From Phycomyces blakesleeanus NRRL 1555(-) (taxonomy: Eukaryota > Mucoromycota > Mucoromycetes > Mucorales > Phycomycetaceae), in NCBI RefSeq assembly GCF_001638985.1, contig NW_017265138.1, positions 2,471,993 to 2,535,992 of the forward strand: a stretch of 64,000 nt of DNA, written 5' to 3'. Position numbers and translations under genes: made by a program. This document shows positions 1 to 10,949 of this stretch, one piece after another; position 1 is the stretch's first letter; each line of letters begins with the position of its first letter. The notes below the pieces were generated by a model. That model was given only the letters and a program-made list of their open reading frames with translations, was not told the origin of the DNA and did not search any database.

Positions 1-380
1 GCACTGCGCTGATGACATGCCGACTTGGCAGCCTCTCTTTCCTCAGGTGATCCATATGAGCCAGCCAAGGTCTGTCGGTAGTCTAATGCTACACGGGCAC
101 CCACCAGACCAGCCGTGCCGCATCGTTCCAAAGCTTGGATCGCCTGACGGAATTGGTCATTTGTCTGGTAGAGAATGGTTCCTATTGTGCCAGTTGCCGT
201 CACACCAACTACGCTGGCTATACCGACAGCTCGCAGAACTCGAGAAGAAAGCGATTGTTTTTTGGGTAATAATGTGTTGCTGTAGGTGTATTTTCTTTTG
301 GTCGTGATAGTAGTCCAGCCAGCATTTAATCTGGTCTGTCTTTGAGACTGGTAACTCAGCCTTGCTGTAGATCTAAGCAT
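1..380 (-). CDS. ABC1/ADCK1-type atypical kinase, mitochondrial (N-terminal part, truncated by window edge)
   Basis: The minus frame is open from an ATG at 380 to base 1, giving 126 codons with no stop, so the 3' part lies outside the window. The first ~40 residues are rich in R, K, S and T with almost no acidic residues, as in a mitochondrial targeting sequence. A hydrophobic stretch follows (AVGIASVVGVTATGTIGTIL). The last residues read DYRQTLAGSYGSPEERE and then AAKSACHQRSA, the conserved entry to the ABC1/UbiB kinase domain. In this family the ADCK1/Mcp2 branch has a short TM, then 'DY...', then an 'H-x-R-S-A' helix. Known relatives are matrix or inner-membrane atypical kinases linked to lipid and coenzyme Q homeostasis. 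ADCK1/Mcp2 is the best fit. COQ8 is less likely because no KxGQ segment is reached here. Family call is fairly secure; the subfamily is inference. Confidence 0.75.
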   Translation of the reverse strand, partial: MLRSTARLSYQSQRQTRLNAGWTTITTKRKYTYSNTLLPKKQSLSSRVLRAVGIASVVGVTATGTIGTILYQTNDQFRQAIQALERCGTAGLVGARVALDYRQTLAGSYGSPEEREAAKSACHQRS

Positions 381-660
381 ACAAGATAGTAACGATAATG
401 ATAATGCGTGTCTGTGCCTGTTTCTATAGAGAGAATGAGGAGTAATATGGGTAAAATCTATTATATTCTTTTTTTTAATGATATAATAAAAATAAATACA
501 GACAGCGAAGAAAAAAAAAAGAAAAAAAAAAAGAGCAAAAACACTATAATATATATTATTATTATTATTATTTACCTGACGCAACTCTGTGCTAAACTCA
601 AGGGCGGAGGAAGGGCAATAAAATAATAATAAGGGGAGTGGAGGGGGCACTAGTGAGGAT
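381..660. other. AT-rich spacer with poly-A and ATT runs
   Basis: The stretch upstream of the ABC1-type gene holds A-rich tracts at about 509-536 and an ATT run at about 555-571. No credible coding exon was seen. Confidence 0.5.
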
Positions 661-1140
661 TGATTGGATAAGCTATTGTTCGGACTTGCCCATCAAAGCC
701 TTTTTAGCGTTTTCATCAAAGACATACTTATCACACAAAAAGAAGTATAAAGATATCTTACAACAAGTACAAGTATTATTGGTATATAAAAAATATATAT
801 AAAAGAAAGAAAGAAAAAAGAAAAGAATCGTATATATCTATCTATCATTATCTTTAATCACAGCAGAACGTCGCACATAATTTGTTGATTGCTCAACAAC
901 CATACCTTGGCTTACCAAATCGGAGACCAAGGCTTACCGAATGATACTGACATGGCCAAAGATTATAGAAAGCGTGACGTAATGTGAGATTGCTTTTCTC
1001 CTGTCATTAGGCATAATAAATATATATGCAAAACTTGTAGACATGCTCTCGTCTTTTGGTGGACTTGAGCAATTGTCAGACTGTATAGACACAGCCTTTT
1101 GATATACTATTGATATCATATATCTCAAGGTAAAAGACAA
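661..1140 (-). other. Exon-like minus-strand fragments, unassigned
   Basis: Two pieces look weakly coding on the minus strand. Bases 749-677 read DKYVFDENAKKALMGKSEQ followed by a stop, after a possible acceptor near 757, as in a last exon. Bases 950-848 read ALVSDLVSQGMVVEQSTN and on, bounded by near-duplicate GTAAGC donor-like sequences at about 912-936. A TAA interrupts any continuous frame, and I cannot join the pieces into one gene. They could be the 3' end of a small multi-exon gene or a decayed copy. The protein family is not recognised. Confidence 0.2.
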
Positions 1141-1387
1141 GCACTATGGGAAATCTCGTGGTTGGCACATCATATATCAAACTGTATTACATATATTGTT
1201 ATTGTTATTTATTTATGAAAAGAAAAAGTAAATAATCTGGCAGCTATTTCTCTGACCGGAGTGTATACTAGTAATAGTAATAATAAATAGAAAGATATAT
1301 ATATTGTTGTTGTTAGTGTTAGTGCACTATATGTAAATATAAGAATCTTACCAAGAAACTTTATGAGCTAAATCCAGTGAGAGTTAG

Positions 1388-1554
1388 CTACTTGTGGCCC
1401 TCTTCGAGTTCTTTGATCCTAGCTTGCAGAGCCTTAATTATTTTATCCTTGGCAGCTAAATCGTCCTTGAGATTCAGGACTTGCTCTTCAGATTTATCAG
1501 CCCTTCTATTGGCATCTACAGCCTCCTCGCGAAGTTCATACAGTTTCTTTAAGT
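1388..1554 (-). CDS. Coiled-coil exon, tropomyosin-like, ending in a stop
   Basis: The minus frame reads KLYELREEAVDANRRADK and continues for about 50 residues to ELEEGHK and a TAG at 1388-1390. Heptad-like L/A/V/I spacing and the pattern L-x-E-A-x-x-A-N-x-R-A-D resemble the N-terminal region of fungal tropomyosin. However, the frame stops where tropomyosin should continue for about 110 residues. A plausible acceptor (TTAAAG) lies just upstream at about 1555, next to a (TATAA)n run. No ATG exon or downstream tropomyosin exon was found nearby. It may be the last exon of a short coiled-coil protein or a truncated relic. A strong donor-like GTAAGA lies about 40 nt past the stop. Confidence 0.35.
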
Positions 1555-1559
1555 GGATA

Positions 1560-1593
1560 TATAATATAATATAATATAATATAATATAATATA
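1560..1593. repeat. (TATAA)n microsatellite
   Basis: Tandem ATAAT/TATAA units, about six copies, lie immediately upstream (minus sense) of the coiled-coil exon. Confidence 0.85.
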
Positions 1594-2232
1594 AAAGTAA
1601 ATGCATTAGTATTAGTTTCTTTTCATCTTATTTATTCTTTTAATAGGCATAGCAAATAGACAAACATAATATTACATCTCTCGCTTCGTTCATATTGGCC
1701 TTGGTTTTATTAAATTTAAAAAGAGGGAGGATGAAGAAGAAGAGATGACTAAGATACAACTGTTTATATATGTATATTGTATTGAGGAGGAGGAGGATGA
1801 GGATGAGGCGCAAGATAATAAACCGATAAATTTTATTATATGCATTGGTTTGCTCCAATGTAAATTACCGAGCGACTGGCTTTGTATGACTAAAAGAAAG
1901 AGAAAGAGGATTTTTGTTGGTGCTACAATAAATGACCAACAAAATAAGGAAATGATTTTTAAAGAAACTAAAAGTTAAATGGTCTACTATACAGAGCCCT
2001 AGTCTCACCACAAGTGTCTTGACCGTTCTTATACCTATAGATAAAAGGTTTTTTAATCCATAAACCAGAGCTTGTGCGTGTGTTTAGAAAAGTGTTTATT
2101 CTCACCAGAGACCAGCGTGGACACACCTGAGATAGGTCTATATTTCAAACAAGGCATCTTTGAGGGCAATCAACTAGACAATGTTCTCCGAAGTGTTCTC
2201 TTTCGAATAGCACATAGGGCTAACATTATCAC

Positions 2233-2511
2233 CTATGAAGCTGTCTTTCTATTGGAATACAAGTGGTTGGGCAGACAAGCAGACAGGTAGGTAGATAAAC
2301 CTCCCCCAAAGAGGATTACACCAAACCATACGAATGTCGTGAGGAATCCTAAGTTTCCAAAAACAAGTCCATTCCGGGTGAGAAAGGTTGGGTGGATGAG
2401 GGTGTGGCTGAATATGGTCACAAAAAAATTGATGAGGGGGTCTTGCACAAAGTTGTATTTTCGATGCTTATGCTTATGGCTCTTATGATATGATATGATA
2501 TGAGATCAAGA
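2233..2511 (-). other. Possible small membrane-protein exon
   Basis: The minus frame is open from just after an in-frame TGA near 2512 to a stop at 2233. It reads a basic stretch (HKSHKHKHRKYNF) and then a hydrophobic segment (GLVFGNLGFLTTFVWFGVIL) before GTTTAT/GTAGG-like sequence. The basic-then-hydrophobic layout could be a single-pass membrane protein exon, but there is no clean start codon and no recognised family. Everything past about residue 65 is probably non-coding. Confidence 0.2.
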
Positions 2512-2520
2512 AAGTCCAGA

Positions 2521-4769
2521 ATAGATAGGTTGATCTCCAAGAACGTGAACGAGCCATGTCACATACTATATTGTCCCAGTGGCAATATTCCTGTTGCGAC
2601 CTCTTATTTTGAAAATAAACTAACACTAATTTTATAAGAGTTCAACTAGTTGTGGTAGACAGAATGTATGTGTTTTTGTGATCAGCCAGTTTTCATTCCC
2701 ATTTATAAATAAAAAGATATTTACTTAAAAGGGTGCAACCTTAAATTGCGATACCAACGCAAGAGACAAGTGAGCCGGTGGGTGCGGTGACTGGCAGCCG
2801 TCACTCTCCAAAGTACGGGAATAGTGAGAGAATGAGAATAAAGTCTAGGCGTGATGAGGGAGATGAAAGGGCAGTAGAGGCATCCAAAAGATTATATACT
2901 CTAGCAGCATTAGGAGCATTATAGGTTTTAAATACAGTGGCAACCATTATCAAAGAAAGCTCAACAGAAAAGTAACAAAGTATACCTTTTTACCTCTTTA
3001 AAAACACTTTTTTCACATTTTCAAAGCTGATTCTCATATCCATACGCCTAGACAATCAAATGTTATATAACATATCCTCTTGAAGTAGTTTATTGTCTCT
3101 TTTTACTATACCACAATTATGGATATAAACCCTTTCATAGCTGGTAACCCGGTATTAGACTCTATACAACTCAAATTTTCTTTCCTCACAATAGTAACGT
3201 AGTCAGTTAAATTACCTCTTACAAGTACCCTTCATGTAAAGAGTCGTGTCTACAATAAACAGGCGCTAATTACTATCACTAAAGAAAGAAATTTACGGTC
3301 AACGGATCTTTATCGGTTGACCCTAGCCAGGCAAACACCTAATAGGAGTAAACCCATGTCTATTTTTGCCTTTATAGAAAAAAGCGAGCATATTTTTATT
3401 TAAATACATACACACACACATATATATATATGTATATGATAATAATTACTAAGACTCTTCACACACTACTTGACGCTAGAATCAAGCATATCGCTCAGAT
3501 TGAGGATTTTAATCATAAGATGATCAAATTTGTATTATGTATTGAACATCACTGTTCCATTATTTCAACTAAAGCAATTCTATCAAAGCTTGCCCTTTTC
3601 TTTGGCTAATATATAAGTTGGTTTGAACCAAGGGTACATTTACCTCTCATCAACTCACGGCTCTTAATCTTTTCTTTCTTTATTCCAATAGGAAATATAT
3701 TTGTCGTTGTTGTAATTTCTTCCACAAAGAGCAATCAATACTTTCTTTAATATTAGTTTTTAAGCAGCCGTAGAAAACTGCAGCAAGGTACTGTATCTTG
3801 TAATGAAAAAGAAAGAAAAGGCTCTGTGGAAGAAAACTTACGGTCTGCATACTTAATTTGAATGAGCCCTGTTTACTTTCATATATATAATATACTCTTG
3901 ATTTGTTCAGACTGTTTTTGATCTTTTTCTGTACCGACCTTTTATTTAAGATATGTATCAAGATTTAATTACTGCTTTATAGAAAAAGGGACCGTCTTCT
4001 CATCTACATCGTCCATAGTTTTATGGTTATTATAATCGTAAATATTTCCTTGTCCATTTTAACTCAAAATAAAAATCACCAAGCCAGACGCTTTTTTTTT
4101 GCTGTTGTTTTTAGTTTAGGGTTTTACATTGCTTGTCTCGAGCGTAATTTTTTTTTTCAGTGGTTCTTTTAATTAACTGCTGCTCTACGTGTTCAGTAAA
4201 GACTCGGAATGAAATGGTTCCGTTCATTTTCTCCCAATCCACAATGAATTCGAGATATGAAATTTGCTTCGTCGGTGCTTTCAGAATTGTCAATAGATAT
4301 TTCTGATATGCCAAGAGATCACGTAAGTTTATAGGCTACCAAATATTCAATAAAAATACTTACAAGAGTAAAAGCATGAAAAAAAATGTAAAATGTACAC
4401 ATATTGTCCTTTAATTGTACAGACCATTATAGGCTTACATACATAACATGAGACTTTAATATACATAAATTTGATATTTAATTATGTATATTTGACATAC
4501 ATCAGATGTCAATTTTTTATTAATTTAACAGCATATTTTTTGCTATCAATGAATTGTGTACATTTTAGCAACTGCTTTTTGTGTTATCAGCCATCTCTTG
4601 AAAATCTCAAGTAATTTTTCTCTCGCATATTACTGTTCTCTAATACCAAATATAACACACCGTGGTATTTCAAGATAATATTACAGTCAAGCTTTATTGT
4701 TATATTGTTATTGTTATTATCATTATTATTACAAATCACTTTATATGTGCCAATTTAAATTGATTTGAA
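2521..4769. other. AT-rich intergenic region, no gene seen
   Basis: About 2.2 kb of low-GC sequence with a TA/CA microsatellite at about 3411-3435. The short ORFs here (for example minus 4111-4314 and 3680-3961) have no recognisable domain and poor codon composition. The minus 4111-4314 frame might be an old transposase scrap, but nothing decisive is visible. Confidence 0.5.
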
Positions 4770-5245
4770 AACATCAATTCGCTACAGTTTGAGCATCGTT
4801 TGTGAAAAATTGAAATTGAAACATAAAAAATAAAGTCGGTTAGTGTGGCTAGATCAAAAAGGTTAACCAGAGATCAAACAAAGGCTTGAATCTTTGAGGC
4901 GCATTATTGGATCAGATGTGTATGTGTATATAAGAAAAAAAAGTTTTAAAAAAAAAGAAGTTCAAATAACTCTGAATGAATTGATATTCTTCCATTATCA
5001 ATTGAATTGAGAATAACATTATGCTTGATGGAAGAGACATTATTACAAGTACTTCAATTTTTTTTTTAAAAAAAAATGGTGCGGATAGATAGAAATTAAC
5101 CTTATTTGATAAGCTCATTATAGTCTTTGTTTCATCTTTGATCAACCTTTTCGATCTGTTCACATGAAGTGTTTAATCAAAGTTTAGCCTTAAAACAACT
5201 CTTAAAGTCTGGAAAAATCCTGCAAAAAACGCCTACTTAATTCGC
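4770..5245 (+). repeat. Dispersed repeat copy A, with an internal insertion
   Basis: The outer parts match, in inverse orientation, the repeat at 8350-8920. The left block (about 4775-4835) contains GCTACAGTTTGAGCATCGTT and TGAAATTGAAACATAAAAAA. The right block (about 5170-5240) contains AACAACTCTTAAAG and GCAAAAAACGCCTACTTAAT. Between the blocks lies about 340 bp absent from copy B. Its core (about 4985-5036) is a stem-loop, CTTCCATTATCAATTGAATTG ending ...GATGGAAG, that resembles the interior of the MITE at 43018-43266. Confidence 0.65.
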
Positions 5246-6959
5246 CCCCTCTTTTTTATTTATTTATTATTTATTTTAAAGATCATTTGGATGTCAGTAC
5301 CCGCATTGACTAATTTTTTTTTTCGCCTAAAAATGTAGGTTTTATTCGGATAATAATTTAGCAAAGAAACTTTTTTTCTTGTTCTTTTTATCGACAGAAG
5401 AATATACTCGACTGGGCTTTGTGGCTTCTAGAAAAAAGAAGTCTTATCGAAATTATAACCAGTTGTAACAATTTTCTGCCATTTATAAAATAAAAGAAAA
5501 AAAAAGTGTCCTTGGGGAGGGTGAGTTTGATAGTTGAGCGTGGGTTGTCAGCCTGTTTCTGGGATTTACCAAGTGCTTGGATACTAATCCGAGTAAAAAA
5601 AAAAAAGTAACTCAATAATTGGAGTATCACTTTGTAACTTCAGCTATCGCTATATAAAATAGATAGTGCTCATTGTGTGGTTTGAATAGAATAATTTGAC
5701 CAAAAACAGGTTTTAGGAGAGACCAGTTGAAGTTAAAGATGTGTAAGGAAGAAATATGTCTTAAGAGATTTGCTAGCTGGCTGGCTGGCTTTCTTTTTGC
5801 ATTATCTAATTCGTTGGGAGCCTGTTTCTTAGTAATTAGCCAATCAACTAGCGAGTCTATTTGATAAAGAAGAAAAGCTTCTAGGGTATCTTTTTTTTAA
5901 AAGGCAGAAAAGACTTACTGCCAACTCAGTTGGTGTAATTGTCAAACATAGCAGTGTACAATGTCAGGTTCTGTCAAACACAAAAAAGGCATTTTTGGGT
6001 GTGTATTCGGTGGAGTTGAACTGTAGTTTGAAAATTCGATATGATTGAAAAAATATGAAGAAAAGATACTTGCTATAGGAGCTGTGGCTTGTTGTAGACA
6101 AGGCTATATTTCAAGTCTAAGTGTAATTACTGTGTGTATATTAATGACGTGAGGGATAAGTTTTTTATATATATACATTGAACTCTTTTAAATTTGTTCG
6201 ATTAGATCAATAGTCTAGAGTCTAGAGTCTACAGTATATTTCTGTATATATTTCTTTAGCGACTTCGAAATACTGCCCTCAAAAGAATACAGCCAAATAA
6301 AATAAAGAGGAAGAGGACTCTGAAACAAGGGTATATTTTGTACACTCAACTAGACTATTCTGCAGCCTTACTATTAAGAAAAATACACCCATAAGCATTT
6401 ACGCTTCCACTTGCCCACTTATATTTACACTTACACTTACATACAGATATGTATTTGTATATAAATAACTCTTTTATAATAGGAAACCTTATCTTGGTTG
6501 CGTAGATATTCTTGATTTTTTATAGGCAAATCTTATCTTTCATCTGTTAAAGGTGCGTGATTGATTCTTCACTGTATAAGGTTGAACTGATCTCATTAAA
6601 GATCCTTGCTTCCAAACCATATTCTTTATCGCAATCTTTTCCCCACTTCCAATCTGTTTCAATTGCCGATATGATTCCTCACATTCGCTAGTTTAACAAA
6701 AAAAAAAAAGAAACATTGTTCTTTACAAAACAAGAACAAACGCAGAATGAGTCAGAATGAACAAAGTCACGCTCGGTTGAATGTTTCTCAGTCTGACTGA
6801 CTTGACAGACTTGACTGACTTTTTTTTTTTTATTTCTCATATTAGCATAGCATTTATTTTAGTTTCTAATATATATATATATATATTAATAAATAATAAA
6901 ATCATAAGATAGCAGTAAAATAGCTTCTTTTACCTATCAAATTTATTAAATACTCTACA
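5246..6959. other. Intergenic region upstream of the OTC gene
   Basis: About 1.7 kb of AT-rich sequence with poly-T/poly-A tracts and no coding exon. The proximal part holds a TA repeat at 6869-6887 within 100 bp of the OTC start, probably part of its core promoter. A run of TTGACTGACTTGACAGAC-like units lies at about 6790-6820. Confidence 0.5.
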
Positions 6960-8143
6960 ATGCCTGTCATGGATTCTACCCCCTCCCAAACCTCGGTTTA
7001 CTCAACCGGAAAGGCTGGCTATTCGACCATTGCCAAAAAGCCCCAGCATTTCCTCAGCACTGCCGATTTCACTGCCGAGCAGTTGTATGAACTTGTTCGC
7101 AGAGCCATCAACTTCAAAGTAGAAGCCAAATACGAGACCAGCAAGACACCAGAACGTCCTTTGACTGGAAAGACTCTTGCTTTGATTTTCTCCAAGCGTT
7201 CTACCAGAACCAGAGTAGCTACTGAGTCCTCAATGGCATATTTGGGTAACCATCTCTTTCTTTCTTTTTTATTATTATTTAAACTTTATTACTATTATAC
7301 ATGTAGCATTTGTGATATTAACATACATTTATCGTTTAATTTTTTCTAGGCGGCCATGCCATGTTCTTGGGCGGTCAGGACATCCAGCTTGGTGTAAACG
7401 AGTCTCTTCTCGACACCTCCCGTGTAGTCAGCTCTATGGTCGACGGTATCATGGCTCGTGTCAACGGCCACGAAGAAATCGAATTGCTTGCCCAGGAGTC
7501 AACTGTTCCAATTATCAATGCCTTGTCTGCAAAGTACCACCCCACCCAGATCTTGGCTGATTTGATGACCTTGCACGAGCATGTTCACCATCGCAAGTCT
7601 GGTGCCAAGGACCAGTACACCGCCCACCTCCAGCACCCCAGAGAGACCTTGCCCGGTCTCCGTGTCGCATGGGTTGGCGATGCCAACAACATTCTCCAGG
7701 AGATCTTGGTCGCATTCCCCAAGCTCGGCATTAGCGTTGCCTCTGCCTGCCCCAAGGGCTACACCTGTGACGAAGATGTTCTTGCTATTGCAAAGGCCGA
7801 TGCCAAGAAGTCCGGAGCCGAGCTCCTCTTCACAACCGATCCTTTGGAGGCTGTCAAGAATGCTGATGTTATTATTACCGACACATGGATCAGCATGGGT
7901 CAGGAAGATGAGAAGGCTCAGAGATTGAGAGAGTTTGAGGGTTACCAGGTCACTATGGAAATGGCAAACAAGGCTGGAGCAAAGCCTGACTGGTCATTTA
8001 TGCACTGCTTGCCCCGTAAGCAGGAAGAAGTAGACGATGAGGTCTTTTACTCCGAAAGATCTCTTGTCTTCCCAGAAGCCGAGAACAGAAAGTGGACCAT
8101 CCTTTCGGTCATTGATACCTTTATGGTTAAGGGTGGTTTCTAA
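6960..8143 (+). CDS. ARG3: Ornithine carbamoyltransferase, mitochondrial (OTC)
   Basis: Transfers the carbamoyl group from carbamoyl phosphate to ornithine to form citrulline in arginine biosynthesis; in most filamentous fungi it acts in the mitochondrial matrix. Exons are 6960-7245 and 7350-8143, joined at a split Gly codon (AYLG|GHAMFLG) across a GT-AG intron of 104 nt; 359 residues. Visible motifs are the carbamoyl-phosphate loop STRTR (81-85), the HPTQ segment (KYHPTQILADL) and the ornithine/catalytic HCLPR (314-318). The first ~30 residues lack acidic residues after position 5 and contain S, T and K, fitting a short import presequence. The ATG at 6960 is the first in frame before FLSTADFTAEQL, where the mature family begins. 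Codons are C-rich, suggesting good expression. Length and motifs are complete. Confidence 0.97.
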
Positions 8144-8349
8144 AGAAGCAAATTATTCCATGATAGATAATGTGGTGTATTAAACACCACACCTGTAATT
8201 TTTTTTGAAGTATTATGAAAACTCATACTGTAGATAGAATTTGATTCATTCAAAAACTCGTTAAATAAATAAATAAAATATATATCTAAAAGTATATACG
8301 TTTGACATTACAATTGTGGCTTTTCTTTTTCTTTTTTTTTATAAAAGGG

Positions 8350-8925
8350 GTTAGTCAATTAAGTAGGCGTTTTTTTTGCAGGATTCTTCAAGGTTTTAAG
8401 AGTTGTTTTTAAAGTTGCATTACGATTAAACACTACTTTTTTTTTTTTTTTTTTATGTTTCAATTTCACTTTTTCACATTTCTTTGCTATTGTAATTCAA
8501 AAGTGACAAAGGTACCTTTTTCAATATTCCATTTTTTTTTGGAAATGCAGAAAAGAAACACTCACTCGACTCTCTCTACTTTCACGCGTAGCACAGTAGT
8601 AACGATACGTTGAATTATCCAAAAGATGTATGTACTGACTAACTTTTCAAAACAATATCTTGGGTAGTTAACATGGCTATAACCAACCAGGTTGATGAGA
8701 TATTTATATTCTTCTTCTAGAACTTGACAGTCTTTGTTTCATACGAAACTTTTCTGAAAAAAAAACTTTATTAGCCTCAAGGTGCTTTCAGCTTGAAGGG
8801 CACAAGTAAACTAATCAAGAATTCTACCATAATATAATAATTAGGTAAAGACATACCGGAAGTTCAAGGCAGCAGTAATGTCTCTATTTCATAAACGATG
8901 CTCAAACTATAGCGAATCCATACTT
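8350..8925 (-). repeat. Dispersed repeat copy B, inverted relative to copy A
   Basis: Bases 8353-8440 (AATTAAGTAGGCGTTTTTTT, GTTTTAAGAGTTGTTTTT, GATTAAACACT) and 8450-8480 (ATGTTTCAATTTCACTTTTT) run straight on from each other here. The last block (about 8891-8918, ATAAACGATGCTCAAACTAT) is separated by about 410 bp not present at that point in copy A. Comparing A and B gives a parental unit of about 170-200 bp into which different sequences were inserted. The OTC gene lies between the two inverted copies. Confidence 0.65.
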
Positions 8926-9415
8926 TCAAAAAAAAAAACCCCCCCTTTGAATTGGTACCTTTAGAATGAGTTATAATACTATCATTAATAACAGCAAATA
9001 TGCTGCTAAAAATTTTTTTTTAAAAAAAAAACTTAAAGTTTGATGTATAGTGGACATACATAAAAGTATTATACGTGACTTTTTGGCTTGATAATCTTCT
9101 TTTAAATAAAAATTGTTGATCTTTAAAGAAGAAGAAAGCAATAAACCCCAAGAAGCCTTGTAGGGGTTATAAAATAATTGAAGATATATTTTATCAACCT
9201 TTCACAGCGTAGTGATTTTATTTTATTTTTAGGTAGGAAAAATACAGGGCTTATTGATCCAATCACCTCACAAGATAATAAGTTCTTTGGTGTTTTACAG
9301 CAAAAAAAATTAAAAGAAAAAAAATAATTGGAAAAAATTGAAATTAATAAGAATAATAATTAATAAATAAAAACAAACAACAGCAACAGTTTGCATAAGA
9401 TTAAAATTTTTAGTA
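8926..9415. other. AT-rich spacer upstream of GNL1
   Basis: Contains a short A-run/C-run junction at about 8928-8946 and long A/T tracts (about 9009-9031). No coding exon seen. Confidence 0.5.
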
Positions 9416-10917
9416 ATGTCACCACCAGTACATCGTAAGAAGCCATTCAGCGGTAAAAAGAAGAAGCAACAGTTACAAGACAAGAACGCCCGTAAAGCAG
9501 AAAAAGGTACTGAGCACAACAGTAACATAGTTTTTCTTCTTCTCTAAAATAATAACAGAGTGCATTGGAATCTAGCCAAGCTTCATGACCCAAGTGATTA
9601 TGAACTCTTCAAGACTAGGTCCAGTCAAACAGTAGTGACCTCATTTGCACCTGCAATGAAGAACGTGACACAAACCAACTCTGTAGGCCAGGCTGTCAGA
9701 GACACCAAACGGTAATAACAGATAAAAAAAAGAGAACAATATATAGTGTATTTGATGCTAATATGAATATTAATATGTATATATATTACGCGCAGTTTGG
9801 TGTCAATATTCGAACGCTTGTCGCCTCATGATGTTGAAGCAGCAAGACTAAATAGTATGAAACCTTTGAAACGACTGCCTCCTGTAAGAATAGTTTGATA
9901 GTAAAATCCAAAATGGTTTGATTTGTTGATTTAAACATTGTGTGTACATCTATCTGTGTATGTGTGATTTAGACAGCATTGGAAGTGAGTGCAGAAACAT
10001 TCGCAGAAGCAATCGATTTCCCAAAGAGACCAGTTTGGGATTATTCAATGACTAAAGAAGAATTGGAAGTTCGAGAAGAAGAAAGTTTCAAGGCCTGGAT
10101 GGCTGATATTGAAACAAGATATGGTCATCAAGAAGATGGGCGTGAACTTAGCTGGTATGAACATAACCTTGAAGTGTGGCGTCAATTGTAAGTGCTATTG
10201 TTATTGTTTCAAAGAAATGAAATACATATAAAAATAAAATACAAATTAGGCTGATCTAATCTTGGGACTCTTAGATGGCGTGTATTGGAGATCAGTGATA
10301 TTGTGCTCGTAATTATGGATATTCGTCATCCATTGCTGCACTTTCCGTGCGCCCTGTACGAATACATCACAAAGGATCTTAAACGTAAGATGGTTGGGGT
10401 ATTTAACAAGGTAAGTCTATGCTGATTGTAATACTAGTCCTTATTATCCTTGCTTTAATGATTGATTATAATCTACAATATTATTCTTTAGGTTGATTTG
10501 GTTTCAAAATTCACAGAATTTGCCTGGCGTAAATACTTTGAGGAGCAATTTCCTCAACTTCATCTGGCTACCTTTAGCTGTTATACAAGAGATGATACCT
10601 TTATTAATGATACAAGCACTTGTACGTATATAATTGCGTGGGACAAGTGTACCAAACAGAAAAAAAAATTCTACAACAACAACAGTATTTGGTTTGGTCC
10701 AAAGAACTATTTTGTCTAATCTGTTATATCTGTTGGGGGGTTCTGTCTATTTTTATCTTATATTCTCATAGATGCACTCAAGTCGCGTCTAAAAAGGCCA
10801 AGAACACGCGGGTATCAATCTCACGGTGTTCGTGATATATTGACAGCATGTCAAGACGTTTTGATTCAAAAGAATGGAGTGAATGTTGATTGGAAGACTT
10901 TGGTTGAACAATACGAA

Positions 10918-10949
<32 letters not shown>

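Noticed and set aside
848..1010. Possible RPS25 pseudogene (pattern I-R-x-A-L-x-x-L-x-x-x-G-M-V)
   Set aside because: Only the hydrophobic pattern fits; identity is far too low for such a conserved ribosomal protein, and a stop lies in the middle.
4111..4314. 67-codon minus ORF (NGTISFRVFTEHVEQQL) as a transposase scrap
   Set aside because: A vague resemblance to IS630/Tc1 sequence before the second Asp, but no catalytic residues or inverted ends could be seen.
4770..8925. OTC as cargo of a composite transposon
   Set aside because: The flanking inverted copies have different internal insertions, no transposase lies inside, and OTC is a core gene with normal fungal codons and intron.
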